In this document: positions 22,011 through 34,268 of the stretch, piece by piece | How positions within the stretch are numbered: the first letter of the stretch is position 1 | Layout of the letters: every line of letters begins with the position of its first letter | From: Takakia lepidozioides | Taxonomy: Eukaryota > Streptophyta > Takakiopsida > Takakiales > Takakiaceae | Direction: 5' to 3' | DNA: 64,000 bases | Assembly (NCBI GenBank): GCA_030704615.1 | Contig: CM060731.1 | Location: forward strand, 34,844,001-34,908,000 | The notes under the pieces: generated by a model | What the model was told of the DNA's origin: nothing | The model's database searches: none | The model's input: the letters and a program-made list of their open reading frames with translations, nothing else | Made by a program: the position numbers and the translations under genes

Positions 22011-25000
22011 AAAGGTCTCAGAGCCGTGCAAGCTAGAGCTGCAATCCTTCAAGATTGCTTTGTATAAGGATATGGGCATTGATGATGAAATTGGTATCAT
22101 TTCTAAGTTCTCGGGCTTTCTTCTCCTTACCGCTTGCTAGAGGTTATGACATTTCTTCATTTCCTTTGGTCTTCCCTGTCTCGATAGCAAGATTATGTTA
22201 GGGTGCAAAAATGCTTCTTTGCACTTGGCAAGTAATGGGAAGCCATCTTATTATGAGGCACGTCATTGGTTGGAGGTTGAGAAAAAGTGACAGGTGGGCC
22301 AGCTGCATACCTGAATACATTGTGGTAATTGGGTCATTTGTGTGCAGCATTGGCATGCAAGACTGACATCCAGGATACATGCAATAAATGGCAGCATATG
22401 TCCCCTGGTATTGTGCTGAAGTGCTTGAGGTATGTACAAGAAAAAGAGCAACTCTTCCAGCTAGATCAATTGGTAAATGTTTGAGATTTATTTGTGGGAA
22501 CATTGTAAGAGAAGATAGGCCACCAAAGGTGCACGGCAGTGCTTCAGAACTAAGAAGGATACTGCAACAGACTACAAACTGGATCCCAGTTCACATGCCA
22601 AGTGTAGCGACGATGCTGGTAAGCTGTGCAAGGATGTTCCTGCCGAGGAAGGCCTTATCCAGGCTTGCCTGGTTTGACTCTCTACTTAGATGCTGCCCTG
22701 CCCTTTTACATTTTCTTGGTTCAGGTGTAGGGCATCTTCCTCCGATTGTGTCATCCAGGACACTCGTTAATAACATGAAGCAGTGCATGCAGTATCCACA
22801 TCACTTAGTTTGTAACCTTTGGATATTTTTTTGTTGGTCAGAGGAGAAACAACCCATGATATGCACTTGAGTATTCCACTTTACAGAGGTACTTGTCTCT
22901 TCATTGCATGACGCAGTCAATCTGACATTCCGCACAAAACCCCTGATTCTTATTTCAGTTCTTGCATTCCTTCTGTGGATTGCTATCTCGCCAGCAAGGT
23001 ATCTCCCTGATTCATGAATTCAGCTTAGGGCAGTTTATCACCAGTTCAATGTCTGTACAAATGTACTTTGATCTAACCAACATTTCTTGGGGCGAGACAA
23101 TGTTGTCTTTCTGAGAACTCCTTGGCCAGCCCAATCCAAATCAGAGGATTCAAGACTATGAATCTGGTTGGAAGTAGAAAGAGGTCCCAAATATAAAACA
23201 AGAGACAATCATGATAAAATTTCTATATCCAGCGACATGAGATTTTGAGTTTTACTAAGAAAACAGCTTAATTGATCTCTCCGAACCAATTTTTTTTTAT
23301 CATGTGGTCAGCCTGTCTCAATGACAAGCAGAAGTTCTGTAAGGATGTGCAACCTGGGGATGCATGATTGCAAGAGGGCCTAGAAAGTCACCACCTTGAT
23401 CCAGATTTTTTGCATGCCTGGTACACCTTTACCTTCTCATAACTTCACCATCACTGGTTCCGAACCATCTATGTTCAGTTAAGTGCTCAAAGCTTGTAGG
23501 GTCTGCCTCAAACAGTGAGTCTAGGTAGTTGCATGGGACCCTAATGAGTGCAAGGGCAGCGGGCTGATCCTCTGCTTAAACTTTTTGGGGGAAAATCCTG
23601 TGTAATGCGGATTTACTGAAATCATACAAATTTACCTCCTGTTTCCTGCCCAGAAGTAGGGATATGGGCTGAAGTGCTTGTTATGAGACCCTGGCAATTG
23701 GATTGTTATGTTTTTCGCGGATATGAAGGATATGTTTTTATGAATTTGGTAGTAGTGAACTTTGATCATCCAGGTTTGTTGACACTGAGACTCGTTGCTG
23801 GATTCTGCTTTGCATGACTTAAGACAGGGGAGCAAAGTGAAAATGTACACATGCTTCTAGCAAACCTATTTGATATATTTGAATGGGGATGGGATGTGAC
23901 ATTTCACAGTATTCAGAGTAATGTGGTATTCCATGTGTTTCAGCAAATATGAGTTCAACAAGATGATTGAGGGAAGTATTTTTGGTTTGGACCCAAGCTT
24001 CTCGAAATACTGCAATGATGATGCTTTCAAGGTACAGGTTCCTGGTGGCCTTGTCAGTCTTATCCTCTGTCTTCAATTGGTTCCACTTTTGATTCCTTTT
24101 CAAGCGAAGTTGAGAGTCTCAAGGCATTTGTACGTATGTGATTGTGTCAAGTTTAAAATCAGGAAGCCTGAAATTTAGTACATCCACTGGAAGCCCGAAC
24201 ACCCTATGGGGACCAAAAGCAACGTACAAATGAGAATTCTAAAATCAAAACAAGGTGTAACACTCCGATGGACATGGTCAGTTGCAGCTTACCAATTGCA
24301 GACAAAGAGGGAGAAAAAAAGAGAGAGACTTTATAAGAACCAAGGAAGTCCACAGAGCCTATGCAACAAGAAAATTTGAATGGGAAGGGGCCCCACTCAA
24401 ATAGGGCTCAGTTGTGATTGGATGCTTGCAAGCCAACACAGAAAAGATCAGAAGTGCCCAGTGCAAGAAAGAGGTGCACCGTATCACTGCACATGCTGCT
24501 GCGGATATCCAATTTGACTACTCTTTCTTGGAATCATGTCAAAGTATGATTTGCACAATCTCTCTGCACCCATAATTGTAGAGAGACCGGCCACAGAAAG
24601 ACAGAGATATATTCTGGCTACAAGTGTGGAAGCTCTACCTATATGGGTCATTCTTTGGCAGGAGTAGCTTTAGGAGACAAGGCATGTGATGAAAGTTAAG
24701 GGTTGGAAAGGAGGTTGGTCTGTCACTCAACTCACAGTTGGTAACCCTCATGTTGATAGAGGCACACGAGACCATTTGCAAGGGTGTGTTGGAGGGAATG
24801 GGCCAGGTGCTTCAATGCTTGCAATTCAATCGAGCAAAATTGGATGAAACCTGCCGTTCTGCTTTGTTTTTCATGGTATTGAGCTTTGCCATCCTTTCCA
24901 ATCAGTTCTGGAAACATCTCATACCGGTAAATACTAAATTTGCATATAATGCTTTCCATAGAAATATCAGCAGGAGACAGGGACATGGTTGCATTAGGGT

Positions 25001-26004
25001 GCACTGTACAGTGCAAAATTTAGAAGTATCTTCTAGACAGGGACATCCATTGTTTTCATGAACTAGTACACTGTTGCCTAAGACAGATTTTCAACTAATT
25101 AAAGCTGAAACCCTAGAGTCGAGTTTTCCAGGAAGTGCAAATTGCAGAAGACATTGATTTCAAGATTCCTATGAAACAAGCCTGCTATCAAGAGATCCAA
25201 CAATTTTGCAGTGGCATGAAAAGAGGTACCATTCATTTTCTTCTACCTTAGTACATTGTAAAATTCCCAAGAGATTGTTTACTGCCCACATTGCATGCAT
25301 GGATGGTGGCTTGTAATTTAATGGAGTCGTCTACTGAGTTGTAGAGGCAACAGTTATCAGAACATTTATATCTGGACCCCTTGCTGTAGTACGTGTTCAC
25401 TTGACATGTCTGCATGATTATAGGTTACATACATCTGCAGGTTATGATGCACTGTGGCATAGGAAGCTCACGAGGGAGGCTTGGGACAGGCCATGCTTCC
25501 ATTATCGAGTGCTTGCAGGAGCTGAGGAACCTGGACAACTCTCAGATGAGGAAAGAGTACAAGAAGGAAGTTGAGCACGACAGGGTGCTTTCTGCCCAAG
25601 GTTGAAATCTCTCTTATCACTTCAGTGGCAAGTTTTTCTAATATCTTCTCCTATATTCCCTCTGATGTATACTCTGCCGTAAGCTGGCAGTACTAGAAAT
25701 ACTCCAATTATTGGCCAGAATGAGCACCTGCAAGCCTGGGGAAGAACAAGGCACGAAAACTTCTTTTAAGCAACTCTTGAAAACTTCCCACGTTGTTACG
25801 CAACAGTCGCCTGCATGAATGGATACCCCAATTACAATGGCTTGGGCCTGTGTACTCCTCTTCATGAGACAAGAGATAAGATAACATTCTGGTTGGTATG
25901 ACAATTCAGACCATGAAAATGAAGGATCTAGAAGTGTGGTTCCGGAATTTCCTCCATGAATAGTAAACTCTCATACCATTCACTCAATCTCTCTTGAGCT
26001 ATGA

Positions 26005-26823
26005 CGAGATGAATTCAAGGTCAGATGGTGGGGTCAGCTGCAACTTATGCCCAACAACAGATATCCTAAGTTAATCGACTCTATATCTTGGAAACAGGAC
26101 TGCCCTGTCAAACAGGCTAAGTCCTGGCAGAAGAGAGTAGAAGAGATCCTCAAGGACCTGGACCTGGATCCGCAAGTCTTGACCCTGCTGGATAAATCTG
26201 ACTTAGAGGCTGTAGTGTCCTCAGCCATGGCTGTTGCCATGAGATTGTCTGATGAAAATGAAGTTAGGCAGAAAACTTCCCTGAACTTGTTTCCAGTCTG
26301 TGACATGGGGGAGGACATCTTGGATGACCTCAAGGGTCTACCCACTCTCGGCACTAGACTGAAATTTAAACTCAGGGCAGGAAGCCTACCTTTGAACAGC
26401 AAACAGAAGCAGAGAGGAAAGGGAGAGTGCAATTGCCCGTTGTGTGGGCAATCTGAAGACAGTATTCATTTTCTGATACACTGTCCGGGGTTCTCTCACC
26501 AAAGAGACGCTCTCTTCAAATCTATTAAGGGAATTGTGCCTGTACCCCTGTTTACCAACTTTGAAAGTCTCGAGGCTGAGCCAAAAGCCCAGGCCCTCCT
26601 GAGGCCTAGTTATTGGGCAAATCACACACAGCAGATTGATGCTTGTGTGAAGGGATTTCTAGAGGATATCTGGAAAACCCGGATTCATTCTTTATATGGA
26701 GGTAAGTCTTACTACCAACGTCAGCCCCTGACAGAGGTAGGTTCTGTCCCTTTTGTTCCCGCTCAAACTGGGCGCAGGGTCAATGGCCACAAGGCTACGG
26801 CAAACAACGTCTTATGAGTACAA
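26005..26823 (+). mobile_element. Young 5'-truncated LINE insertion (family A)
   Basis: An 819-bp insertion flanked by a perfect 15-bp direct repeat, TCTCTTGAGCTATGA, at 25990-26004 and 26824-26838: a target-site duplication typical of LINEs. It carries an uninterrupted frame of 256 codons (26047-26817). This is the C-terminal part of a LINE ORF2-type protein after the reverse transcriptase, with zinc-site residues CNCPLCGQ..HFLIHC. It has no poly(A) tail; the 3' end is the shared GTCTTATGAGTACA sequence. It lies in an intron of the GLG1-like pseudogene, 44 bp upstream of the next exon (26868). The intact frame and perfect duplication suggest that it is the youngest of the four copies. Confidence 0.9.
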
Positions 26824-27294
26824 TCTCTTGAGCTATGATCTAACACATTGTGTGGAAACGTGTCCAGATTATCGACTCAACCACCGTATAAAAGAAGAAT
26901 GCGCTGAAGACATCAACAGACTCTGTAGAAATAGCTGCCCGACCAACATGGGCTCCTTTTGTGGAGGGAAAATGCTGAAGTGCTTGACAGATCACATCGA
27001 CAAACTACAGTCAAATGCATGTAGAAGTGCAGTTTTTTCTTTTGAGAAGAATCAAGTTACAAATGTGCAGCTCGAGTTACCTCTCCGGGATGCCTGTAAA
27101 GATGATCTCATGCAGATGTCAGCAAGGACCACAGCCACACTCTCGGGTGTCTGCAGTCCCATCATAACCAGCTGTCTACAAACTGCCAGTTTGAAGAGCT
27201 CCGTTTCTCTATAATGGAGGTGTGCTTTCTTTCTTTGAGCTTCCCAGGGTTGCTATAAAGTTTCTCTCTGTTGCTTCCCCTACTGCCATAGAAC

Positions 27295-27690
27295 ATGGAG
27301 GGGGTGGATATTGTGTCCAAACAGGACCGCAGTAGATGCAACAGAAGAGAACTCATTGAACTGCACATCAGGTGGACATTTAACCCAGCCACTCTAACAA
27401 CAAACCTGCAATTCCATTGGGAGAAATTCTTGGATTTCGGTGATGATAGGATTTTGCGGCCTAATTACCAGTCTGCGGCTCTATCTCCCTCTCTTCTAAG
27501 GGCATTGGGTAGGTTCAGGGTGGACTCCCACAGTCTGCAGATAGAGATTAGTAGATGGGAAGTTCTGCAACGTGAAGACCTTTTATTCCGGGACCCAATC
27601 TCTCATATTACGAGGATCAGAAATGCTTGGCAGTTTACCTGCATGAAGCATGTACTCTTAGACAATCCCTTGAGCTTTAGTTGTTTCTAG
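27295..27690 (+). mobile_element. Probable LINE-derived fragment, second family
   Basis: A 131-codon frame with LRALGRFRVDSHSLQIEI and RWEVLQREDLL. This recalls the segment after the reverse transcriptase in plant LINEs, where a serine-histidine-leucine-IE motif precedes GRW..R..R.C. The expected cysteines are lost (LLFRDP). It lies in the intron between two GLG1-like exons (27219 and 27939) and on the same strand. The assignment rests on pattern similarity only. Confidence 0.4.
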
Positions 27691-28780
27691 GCTGTTTGTG
27701 GCCCCTCTCTCTTTCTTGTTTCTTTCTTCCCATTGTCCCATGAGCTTCCTTTATAAGGTACCTCGTCATTTCTTAGTGGAACACTCCCTTCAACGGGGAG
27801 TCCCCCAACATATTCCTTTCTTGATTTGGATAAAATATAACTGTACTGGGGCTCTTTTACTCTAATAGTCTTATGCCCGTGTTACTTGTCTTTGACTACA
27901 GTTGGCATTTGTTACTAAATAATTGTTTGAGCTTGCAGGCATCAGATATCAGGCTCACTCCATCTTTGATGAATGTCTGTGGACATGGTAACTTCCCTTC
28001 TTTCTACTTCTTCATACCGCTGGAGTTCTGAATTTAATGAACCATGAAGCGTACTGTGAATTATGTTTGGGGGTCACCTGTGGCCTTGTCAAATACAGTG
28101 ATCAATCAGTTATGGGTCCTTCGCATATATATTCAACCTTTACTTCTTGTGTGACAGAGCTGAACTTCTGCAAATCAGTGGCACCAGACAAGGGCGACGC
28201 TTTTAATTGCTTGCAACTTCATTTGCAGGCAGTGGAGATGGTTGCCCCATGCAAAGGGGAGGTGAATTTGCAGGAGCTGCGGCATGCTTCAGATTATCAA
28301 TGCGATGTGTGAGTTCGTACGGAGTGCCAAAATGATGAGGCCTCACTCTGTAAAGATGTCAATACGTCTGAGGAGGGGCATGCCTCTATGCTCAAGTGCT
28401 TTTTGAACAAGTATAAGATGCTCTCTGGGGGCTGCCAAACTGAGGTACTCCTACCTGTGCCAACATGTTGTGTAACTTACAAGGAGAGAGCTTTCAAAAT
28501 CAGAAAACAGCTGCCAGTTACTGGACAGAAGAAGCAGCTTATCTCAGTTCATCAGTAAATTCTGAAGAACATGTGGTTTGAATGGAGAATGGCCTGGGAT
28601 GTGAGTGATGTGAATGTAGCATATGCTGTACGAATGGCACTCTGGTAATACAGCATGGGTGCCAATCTTACTACAAGACACTGTAATACAGTGGATATCA
28701 AAGAGATCAACAATGTGTGATAGGAGTTTATGGCCAGTGTCTCACCTCATAGCCAATTAAAAGCCTCAAGAGTCATGGGT

Positions 28781-29281
28781 TCAATTCCTGACACATTGCA
28801 TCAACTTACATATTAATATACATGAAAATGACCAATGAAATTTCATTGATTTTTGAACAAAACTATATATATAGATATATTGTATGATGAATTTATCAAC
28901 ACGTACCATAATGATGCCAACTCGAGTGGCATACCGAGTTGACACAGATAAAATGGTATCAAAAGGTTCAACCACATGTAGATGAGTGATGTAGCCGGAA
29001 GTGGTTTTGGTAACGGTATACCAAGGGCAAAATGATGTGCCAGTGGCGAAGACTCCACCTCTGCAAACGAGAGCGTATATACAATGTAGATCATGACACT
29101 CCACAAGAGTGAAGCGTACATGATGTCCATCAGACATGCTCAGCCCACGTGTCATAAGTTGCCCCAACTGGTCGAAAAGATGACCTCCATCTGGAAACGC
29201 CTCTATGTTGGCAATATGAGCAATAACCTCGGGGCCAGCATCTTTACCCTCCCACTTGGCAATGGATATACATGATAACAA
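28781..29281 (-). CDS. Hypothetical open frame in transposon block
   Basis: A frame of 166 codons; the first roughly 125 residues look coding (GGHLFDQLGQLMTRGLSMSD, VECHDLHCIYALVCRGG). The last 40 codons are AT-rich and low in complexity, and may be intron. I do not recognise it. It faces the SWIM-type relic that starts at 29400 on the other strand. It could be one exon of a transposon-borne gene or chance. Confidence 0.25.
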   Translation of the reverse strand: MLSCISIAKWEGKDAGPEVIAHIANIEAFPDGGHLFDQLGQLMTRGLSMSDGHHVRFTLVECHDLHCIYALVCRGGVFATGTSFCPWYTVTKTTSGYITHLHVVEPFDTILSVSTRYATRVGIIMVRVDKFIIQYIYIYSFVQKSMKFHWSFSCILICKLMQCVRN

Positions 29282-29410
29282 CCCGCAGCCATGACAATGG
29301 TGCGAGGCTTCTATTGCTTGCTTTATTCATACATTTGCTTTCCAAATTTTGCTCTCCTTGCTTTCTTTATGTTGGGCACTGTTCTGAAGTGTGGTTCTCC
29401 ACTTTGCAGA

Positions 29411-30853
29411 ACATGTCCATTGAGGAAATGGCGGACATGTCATCTTGCAATTTGGCAGAGACTGTGCACAACGCATGGTTGCAACAGTCTAGGAAACGAG
29501 GTCGGGATTTGTATGTGGCAACAACAGATGATCTGATACGTGCCTTGCAACAACAAACCAGGATACAATGATTTCTTGCGAGGTGGGGTTGGTGGCAAGG
29601 GTCCGGACAAACTGGAGTTGATGTTGCGTGCTGCAAGCAGATCTGGGGATCCAAGCAAGATAGCACGGGCGATGAGCATGTATGCCCAGGGAACGCCACT
29701 TGTTTCTAGAGTTCCACATCTTGAAGGGGAGGAGAGATCCGGCTCCTGTAAGAGGAAATTGAACACCCCACCTGGTTCGGATTCCGATTCGCACATGGCA
29801 GACCTTGATAACTTCTCGAAGCCTCGTGTTCCCTTGCATGAAAGATCTATGTCCGGAACCTCCATTTTGGAAGAACCTCCGACACGACGACAAGCTCCAG
29901 CATCAAACAGTGCCACTGAAATGGTACAGGAGAGAAACTACCCCCTTGATGTGCTGGAGTCCGCATGCCCCGACCACGTTTGACACATAAAACGCACAAG
30001 TGCAGGGTCTCGTGTGAAATGTACAGCGATTAAGGCAACTAATTTCGAAAAGTGCACTTCATCTATATCCAGAGGCGGTGCCCGGACTCTTGCTCCGACT
30101 TTCACGGGTTTGATGCGTCCGTACGGCCAACAAGAAGCCAAGAACCACAAGTTTTGGTTCTGTGCAGAGCCATCGTGCACGCCTTCATGCCCTGATTCTA
30201 GGGCTTGAGTCCCTGTCTGCCCCCTATCCCATTGTGGTAGATGTGTGGATGGAACTGTGCGTCCTTCCGTGGTGATGAAGCCAACTCCTCAAACCGTTTG
30301 GCCCGTCAAGGTGCGAGCACATCTCACAAGTCAGAAGATTGCAATGTTGGAGGAGGCAGGCTTTTCCCTTGCGAGATAACCCCAACTGCATGCATGTGCT
30401 TCTACTTCTGCGTCCTCTCGGGTCCCTCCGGCAAATCCTCACTTGTGGCCAACCAAACGAGATGAAAAACTGGTTCGGTGTTTCCCTCCAACCGCTGAAC
30501 ACTTCGGCAAAGTGGAGTTCGCAAGAATGCTCCAAGCTCGTGTTGCAAGCACCACGGAAGTGCCCGATCCAGGATATGGTCGGGTGTACACAATGATCAC
30601 TTCAACATCTGTTCATGACAGGGCCTATGACATCACGGTTTCCAATTTTCCCAATTGCACATGTCCTGATTTTGTGAATATGTTATCAACCAGTTTGGGG
30701 AAGAGAGATAAATTCATACCCTGCAAACATTTGTATTTCATATTTTTGAATAGGATGGTTTGCGATCCCAAACGTGACAACTTCGTTCACCAGGCCACTC
30801 TGAGTTTCAACGAGGTCGATACTCTATTGCAGCGGGATACAACACATAGGTAG
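29411..30853 (+). pseudogene. SWIM zinc-finger transposase-like relic (MULE/FAR1 type)
   Basis: After a plausible splice acceptor at 29410, the frame encodes SIEEMADMSSCNLAETVH and DLIRALQQQTR, then shifts by one base near 29565 into YNDFLRGGVGGKGPDKLELM. Stops or frameshifts follow at 29981 and near 30380. The last part (30443-30853) is open and holds a SWIM zinc finger, CTCPDF..FIPCKH (CxC..CxH), near the C-terminus. That layout is typical of Mutator-like transposases and their FAR1/FHY3 relatives. The DDE catalytic core is not recognisable here, so the copy is truncated as well as broken. Confidence 0.6.
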
Positions 30854-31480
30854 CATCAACTATGCAATGTGGTATGTGGACGACCATGCTATGAAATGTG
30901 CAATTTGCAACATTGTCATGGAAATTCAATTCAAATCAATTCGTTTGCAACATCGTCGGCGGTGCAATGATATTGCGTCCCCTATCCCTCCATTATGCTT
31001 CCCTATACTGAGTGAGCTCTGAGTGACAACTTTTAAAAGCACATGCATCATTGCACATTTCGAAGTCTAAATGTTTCCTGTCGCTATGCATTGTAATCAT
31101 CTGTTGAAGATGATCCTAACTCTCATTGTTATTTGGGGAGGAAGCAAGGTCTTCCCGTGGCAGCCCCTATGGCGCACACTTTGTGAAGATATTTTCTCGT
31201 CCTTGTAATTGTAAAAGTGAAACAAATATTTGTAATTGCATAATGTTGGATGCTACAATTGTAGGCCTCATGGTAGTCTTGATTGTATTCAGCCAAGGAT
31301 TCCCTGCATTAATCCCACGGTCATATGACCATCCTCACAAAACAACTCCAATGCAACCTCACATACCTAAAAAAAAAAAAATCACATTAATAATTAACAT
31401 GAATGAAGTGACGTGTATCATACTTACAATGGTTGTAAAGATTACGTTACTATAACCAAATGTTTGGAATTGAATAAAAC
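30854..31480. other. Spacer between convergent genes
   Basis: AT-rich sequence with an A-run at 31369-31380. No gene is seen. The SWIM relic and the Asp-rich gene both end into it. Confidence 0.4.
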
Positions 31481-32508
31481 CTATCCGCCTTTGCCGTAGT
31501 GGAGTCGCGAGTCGATACCAAGTTTGACAACTACTTCATCACCAACTCGGCAACCAAAACGCTTCTCATAACACAATATCATATATGTGATCCATGCCTC
31601 AATGCTATCAACTTGCACGCCATATGTAACACCATCCGTGCGGCCCTACCCAAGCCCTGATGCTGAAACCTCGGTATAGAACTCCTAAACACAACAACAA
31701 GTTTAATTTTAATATGAATTCATATTGAAGTGAATATATAAAATACATAAACTCACAAACGTAATATAAATATGTATGCACAAACCAATAAATTAAAACT
31801 AACCTTCATCCGCTGAACGACATTTGTGGAATTAATGTTATTGAAAATGCCATACACATCAAACGACTTAAGAAGTCTCAAAGTGTTGTGAGTCATCCCA
31901 GTATCAACCATCAATGCTGCAATCCGTGTAGGGTCAAAACATTGTCGTATCTTTGTCAATACACGATCTGCCTCACGGTCACGAATAATAGGCCATACAT
32001 CCCAAGTCTGAACAATGTCGACGAGTGCCAAATGACGGTGCTCTATACTCTGGCCTATATATTGAATGACCCTAGAGCTCTCACTATCATGACACTCAGC
32101 CATTGGTACACCAGTGACAACAGATGCCAGATAGGTCATGCCCCACCAGTATTGCCACCTACGACGGTCATATGCACCAGAACCCGTCTCCAAATCACAT
32201 ATGGACAATCTCTGACGAGAGCTCGGCACCGGAGTAACAAACCGTGTGGTGTATGAATGCGGGCCAATAGGGACACGTATTGGTACACGCATGTCAGCAT
32301 GACCCGACTGTATAGTATGAGCAATATCCACATCGACATCAGCAGTCATAGAGACTGTACTATGAGCTGGAGTCATCTTGGGTATATCACTGTGACCATG
32401 AATGACTCGCTCAATACTCTCTAATGCCGCACCAAACTCATCTTCAGTAAGAGGGGGGGGGGGACATCTGGGTCAGGAACGAGATCCGTGTCCTCACGAT
32501 GATGAACC

Positions 32509-32559
<51 letters not shown>

Positions 32560-32804
32560 ATAATAATGCGACTTGGAGTGGAGGCTCCAACAGGTATGAT
32601 CGAAGGACCAGCGATATCTTGATGCAACTCTAATGCGACTGTCTGACGTACCGGTCGACTACCAGATCCACTGAAATGTAATTGTCCTGTCCATGGGGTG
32701 ACTAGGGTTGGAACAATGTCAGGGGCTCGATGACGTTGAGGCCTTGGTGGAGGTCTACGATCTGGCTCAAAACTGAGGGGCAAACCGGAAGAGTCGCTTT
32801 CCAT
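31481..32804 (-). pseudogene. Asp-rich hypothetical gene with broken frame
   Basis: Unrecognised product. Exon 1 is 32804-31804 and ends at a GTTAGT donor; exon 2 is 31684-31481. Exon 1 begins MESDSSGLPLSFEPD and has a run of about 16 Asp coded by the (ATC)n microsatellite at 32511-32558. An 11-base C run on the coding strand (32453-32463) then puts the following frame out by one. With 12 C the whole exon would be one frame in phase with exon 2. After the run the protein continues LTEDEFGAALESIERVIHGH and YWWGMTYLASVV to VVQRMK. Exon 2 reads EFYTEVSASGLG, then an in-frame TAG at 31646-31648, then about 54 more open codons ending at TAG 31481. It is probably transposon-borne and decayed, though the homopolymer could be an assembly error. 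Confidence 0.5.
32511..32558. repeat. (ATC)16 microsatellite coding for poly-Asp
   Basis: Sixteen perfect ATC units. On the minus strand they read GAT, giving the aspartate run of the gene at 31481-32804. Confidence 0.95.
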
Positions 32805-32969
32805 ACTTTATTTGACGGTAATAATCATGTTGAGCCCATCATAATTTTACATATTGACCCGCCAACACACAACAACAAACAAACATAAATCTTATGTATA
32901 TCAAAATACATAGTAAGATAGTCAAAATTTATTATATGATTAGATATTATATTCCCATTCAATATCCGG

Positions 32970-33110
32970 GTCAGTGAAGCGTAAAATAATGGTGTTTCTT
33001 GACCCCGAAGGACTACTACCTTCCAACATGAAGGTGGACACCTTTGTGACACCAATCAGTGGGTTCAACTCACAACCATTTCCGAGATTTTTATCCACCA
33101 CCTACTCAAT
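32970..33110 (-). mobile_element. Degenerate SINE copy
   Basis: The body matches the SINE at 34086-34268: GGTGTCACAAAGGTGTCCAC, then ACCTTC, CCTTCGGG and the ACGCTTC end, on the minus strand. The tRNA-like head is decayed and no target duplication was found. Confidence 0.6.
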
Positions 33111-34085
33111 TAACATTGCTATGACAGTTCCATGTAATCAGTGACTCCGTCGGACAGAGCCCACCCGAAAGGAGGCAGTTGCAACTTGCATAAACAATAT
33201 TCTTTCATGTTCGAACCAATGTTGTACTGGTATATCACTTTGCGCCTAGGTATGAGTAAGGGTATTGTAGAACATATCGGTTGGGTACGTCTTGGGGGCT
33301 TATACCCCGACTATATCCTGTACCCTCGGGTGTTGAACATTGGACCTACTCCCTACCTACCATACCACTCTAAGTATGGACTATTTTCATACTCCTTTAG
33401 ACCTGTATTGAGGATTGATGAACCCAAGCTAACATGGGTATGTGTAACGATACTCCTTATTTGTGCTTATCCTCATTCACATTTGTGCATTAATGTAGAA
33501 CATAACACTATATCTTTTGCAAATTTTATTCCAAAAAAAATAAAGAAATCATTCTCTACATATCCTATATTTACACATACATAATATATACTCCTAATAT
33601 GTCATACCATACACTTGCACATATAGACCTAGTATCTACATTTAAAATTTGACTTACTCATGCCTAGGATCAGGGTATGGCCCACATATGAATACTCATA
33701 CCAGCCATGTACCCTATCCACGCGGCCACTGTGGATGTACACTAGGCTCTACCATCTTGGCCTTAAAGGTCCATTAGGTATACCATGACCAGCCTGGAAT
33801 GTTAAAATGGACATACCAGTACAATACTGGTTCGAACCGGATAATGAATGAGATTCATCGTGTCCCATCCAACATTGAATATGTAACATTTTACCTATTC
33901 AAGCAGCTATTGAATAGGTGCACTGACCATGATGCTCGAACAATGCCCATTCAATTGATAATATATAATTTAAGTCGTTCACATATCATTGGAGGTATAT
34001 GGACTCAATACAATCAGTAATAAAGTAATGAAAGGGTTGATCCATGATATCGCCTAAACCCTAAAAGTATTGTTTGATTCATAAT

Positions 34086-34268
34086 ATTTAATATTTAATA
34101 TTTGACGCCTCCCGAAGGAAGCGTAAATTATGGTGTCTCTTCATCCCGAAGGGTTATTGCCTTCTACTAGGAAGGTGGACACCTTTGTGACACCAAGGGT
34201 GGATTGAACCCACAACCACTTCAGTAGGTGGTATGTACCCATTACCACCAGGCTACAACTTGGCTGTC
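34086..34268 (-). mobile_element. tRNA-derived SINE with 12-bp target duplication
   Basis: A 183-bp element. On the minus strand the head holds an A box (TAGCCTGGTGG) and a B box (GGTTCAATCCA) at tRNA-like spacing. A unique body follows, then an AT-rich tail of ATATTTAA-type repeats. It is flanked by a perfect 12-bp duplication, TTGATTCATAAT, at 34074-34085 and 34269-34280. Such elements are transcribed by RNA polymerase III and moved by LINE machinery. Confidence 0.85.

Larger units (their letters stand above)
22015..28444 (+). pseudogene. GLG1-like cysteine-rich-repeat gene, inactivated
   Basis: Golgi glycoprotein GLG1 family (Cys_rich_FGFR repeats, normally a secretory-pathway membrane protein). 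Recognised exons: 22015-22093 (VSEPCKLEL), 22348-22429 (LACKTDIQDTC..VLKCLR), 23312 on (ACLNDKQKFCKDVQPGDA), about 23950-24030, 24758-24875 (VLQCLQ..CRSALF), 25132-25225 (EDIDFKIPMKQAC), 25441-25604 (IIECLQEL), 26868-27219 (RLNHRIKEECAEDINRLC), 27939-27987, 28158-28444 (ECQNDEASLC). Lesions: an in-frame TGA at 23365 after GDA, a frameshift near 27105-27118 inside one repeat (DACKDDL, then VSKDHSHTLGCL in another frame), and an in-frame TGA at 28310 between two repeats. The exon at 25441 is also out of phase with the preceding one. No signal peptide or membrane exon was found at either end. A LINE sits in one intron. Confidence 0.75.

Noticed and set aside
28735-28800. B-box-like GGTTCAATTCC suggesting a further tRNA-derived SINE
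   Set aside because: No acceptable A box at the right distance and no target duplication were found.
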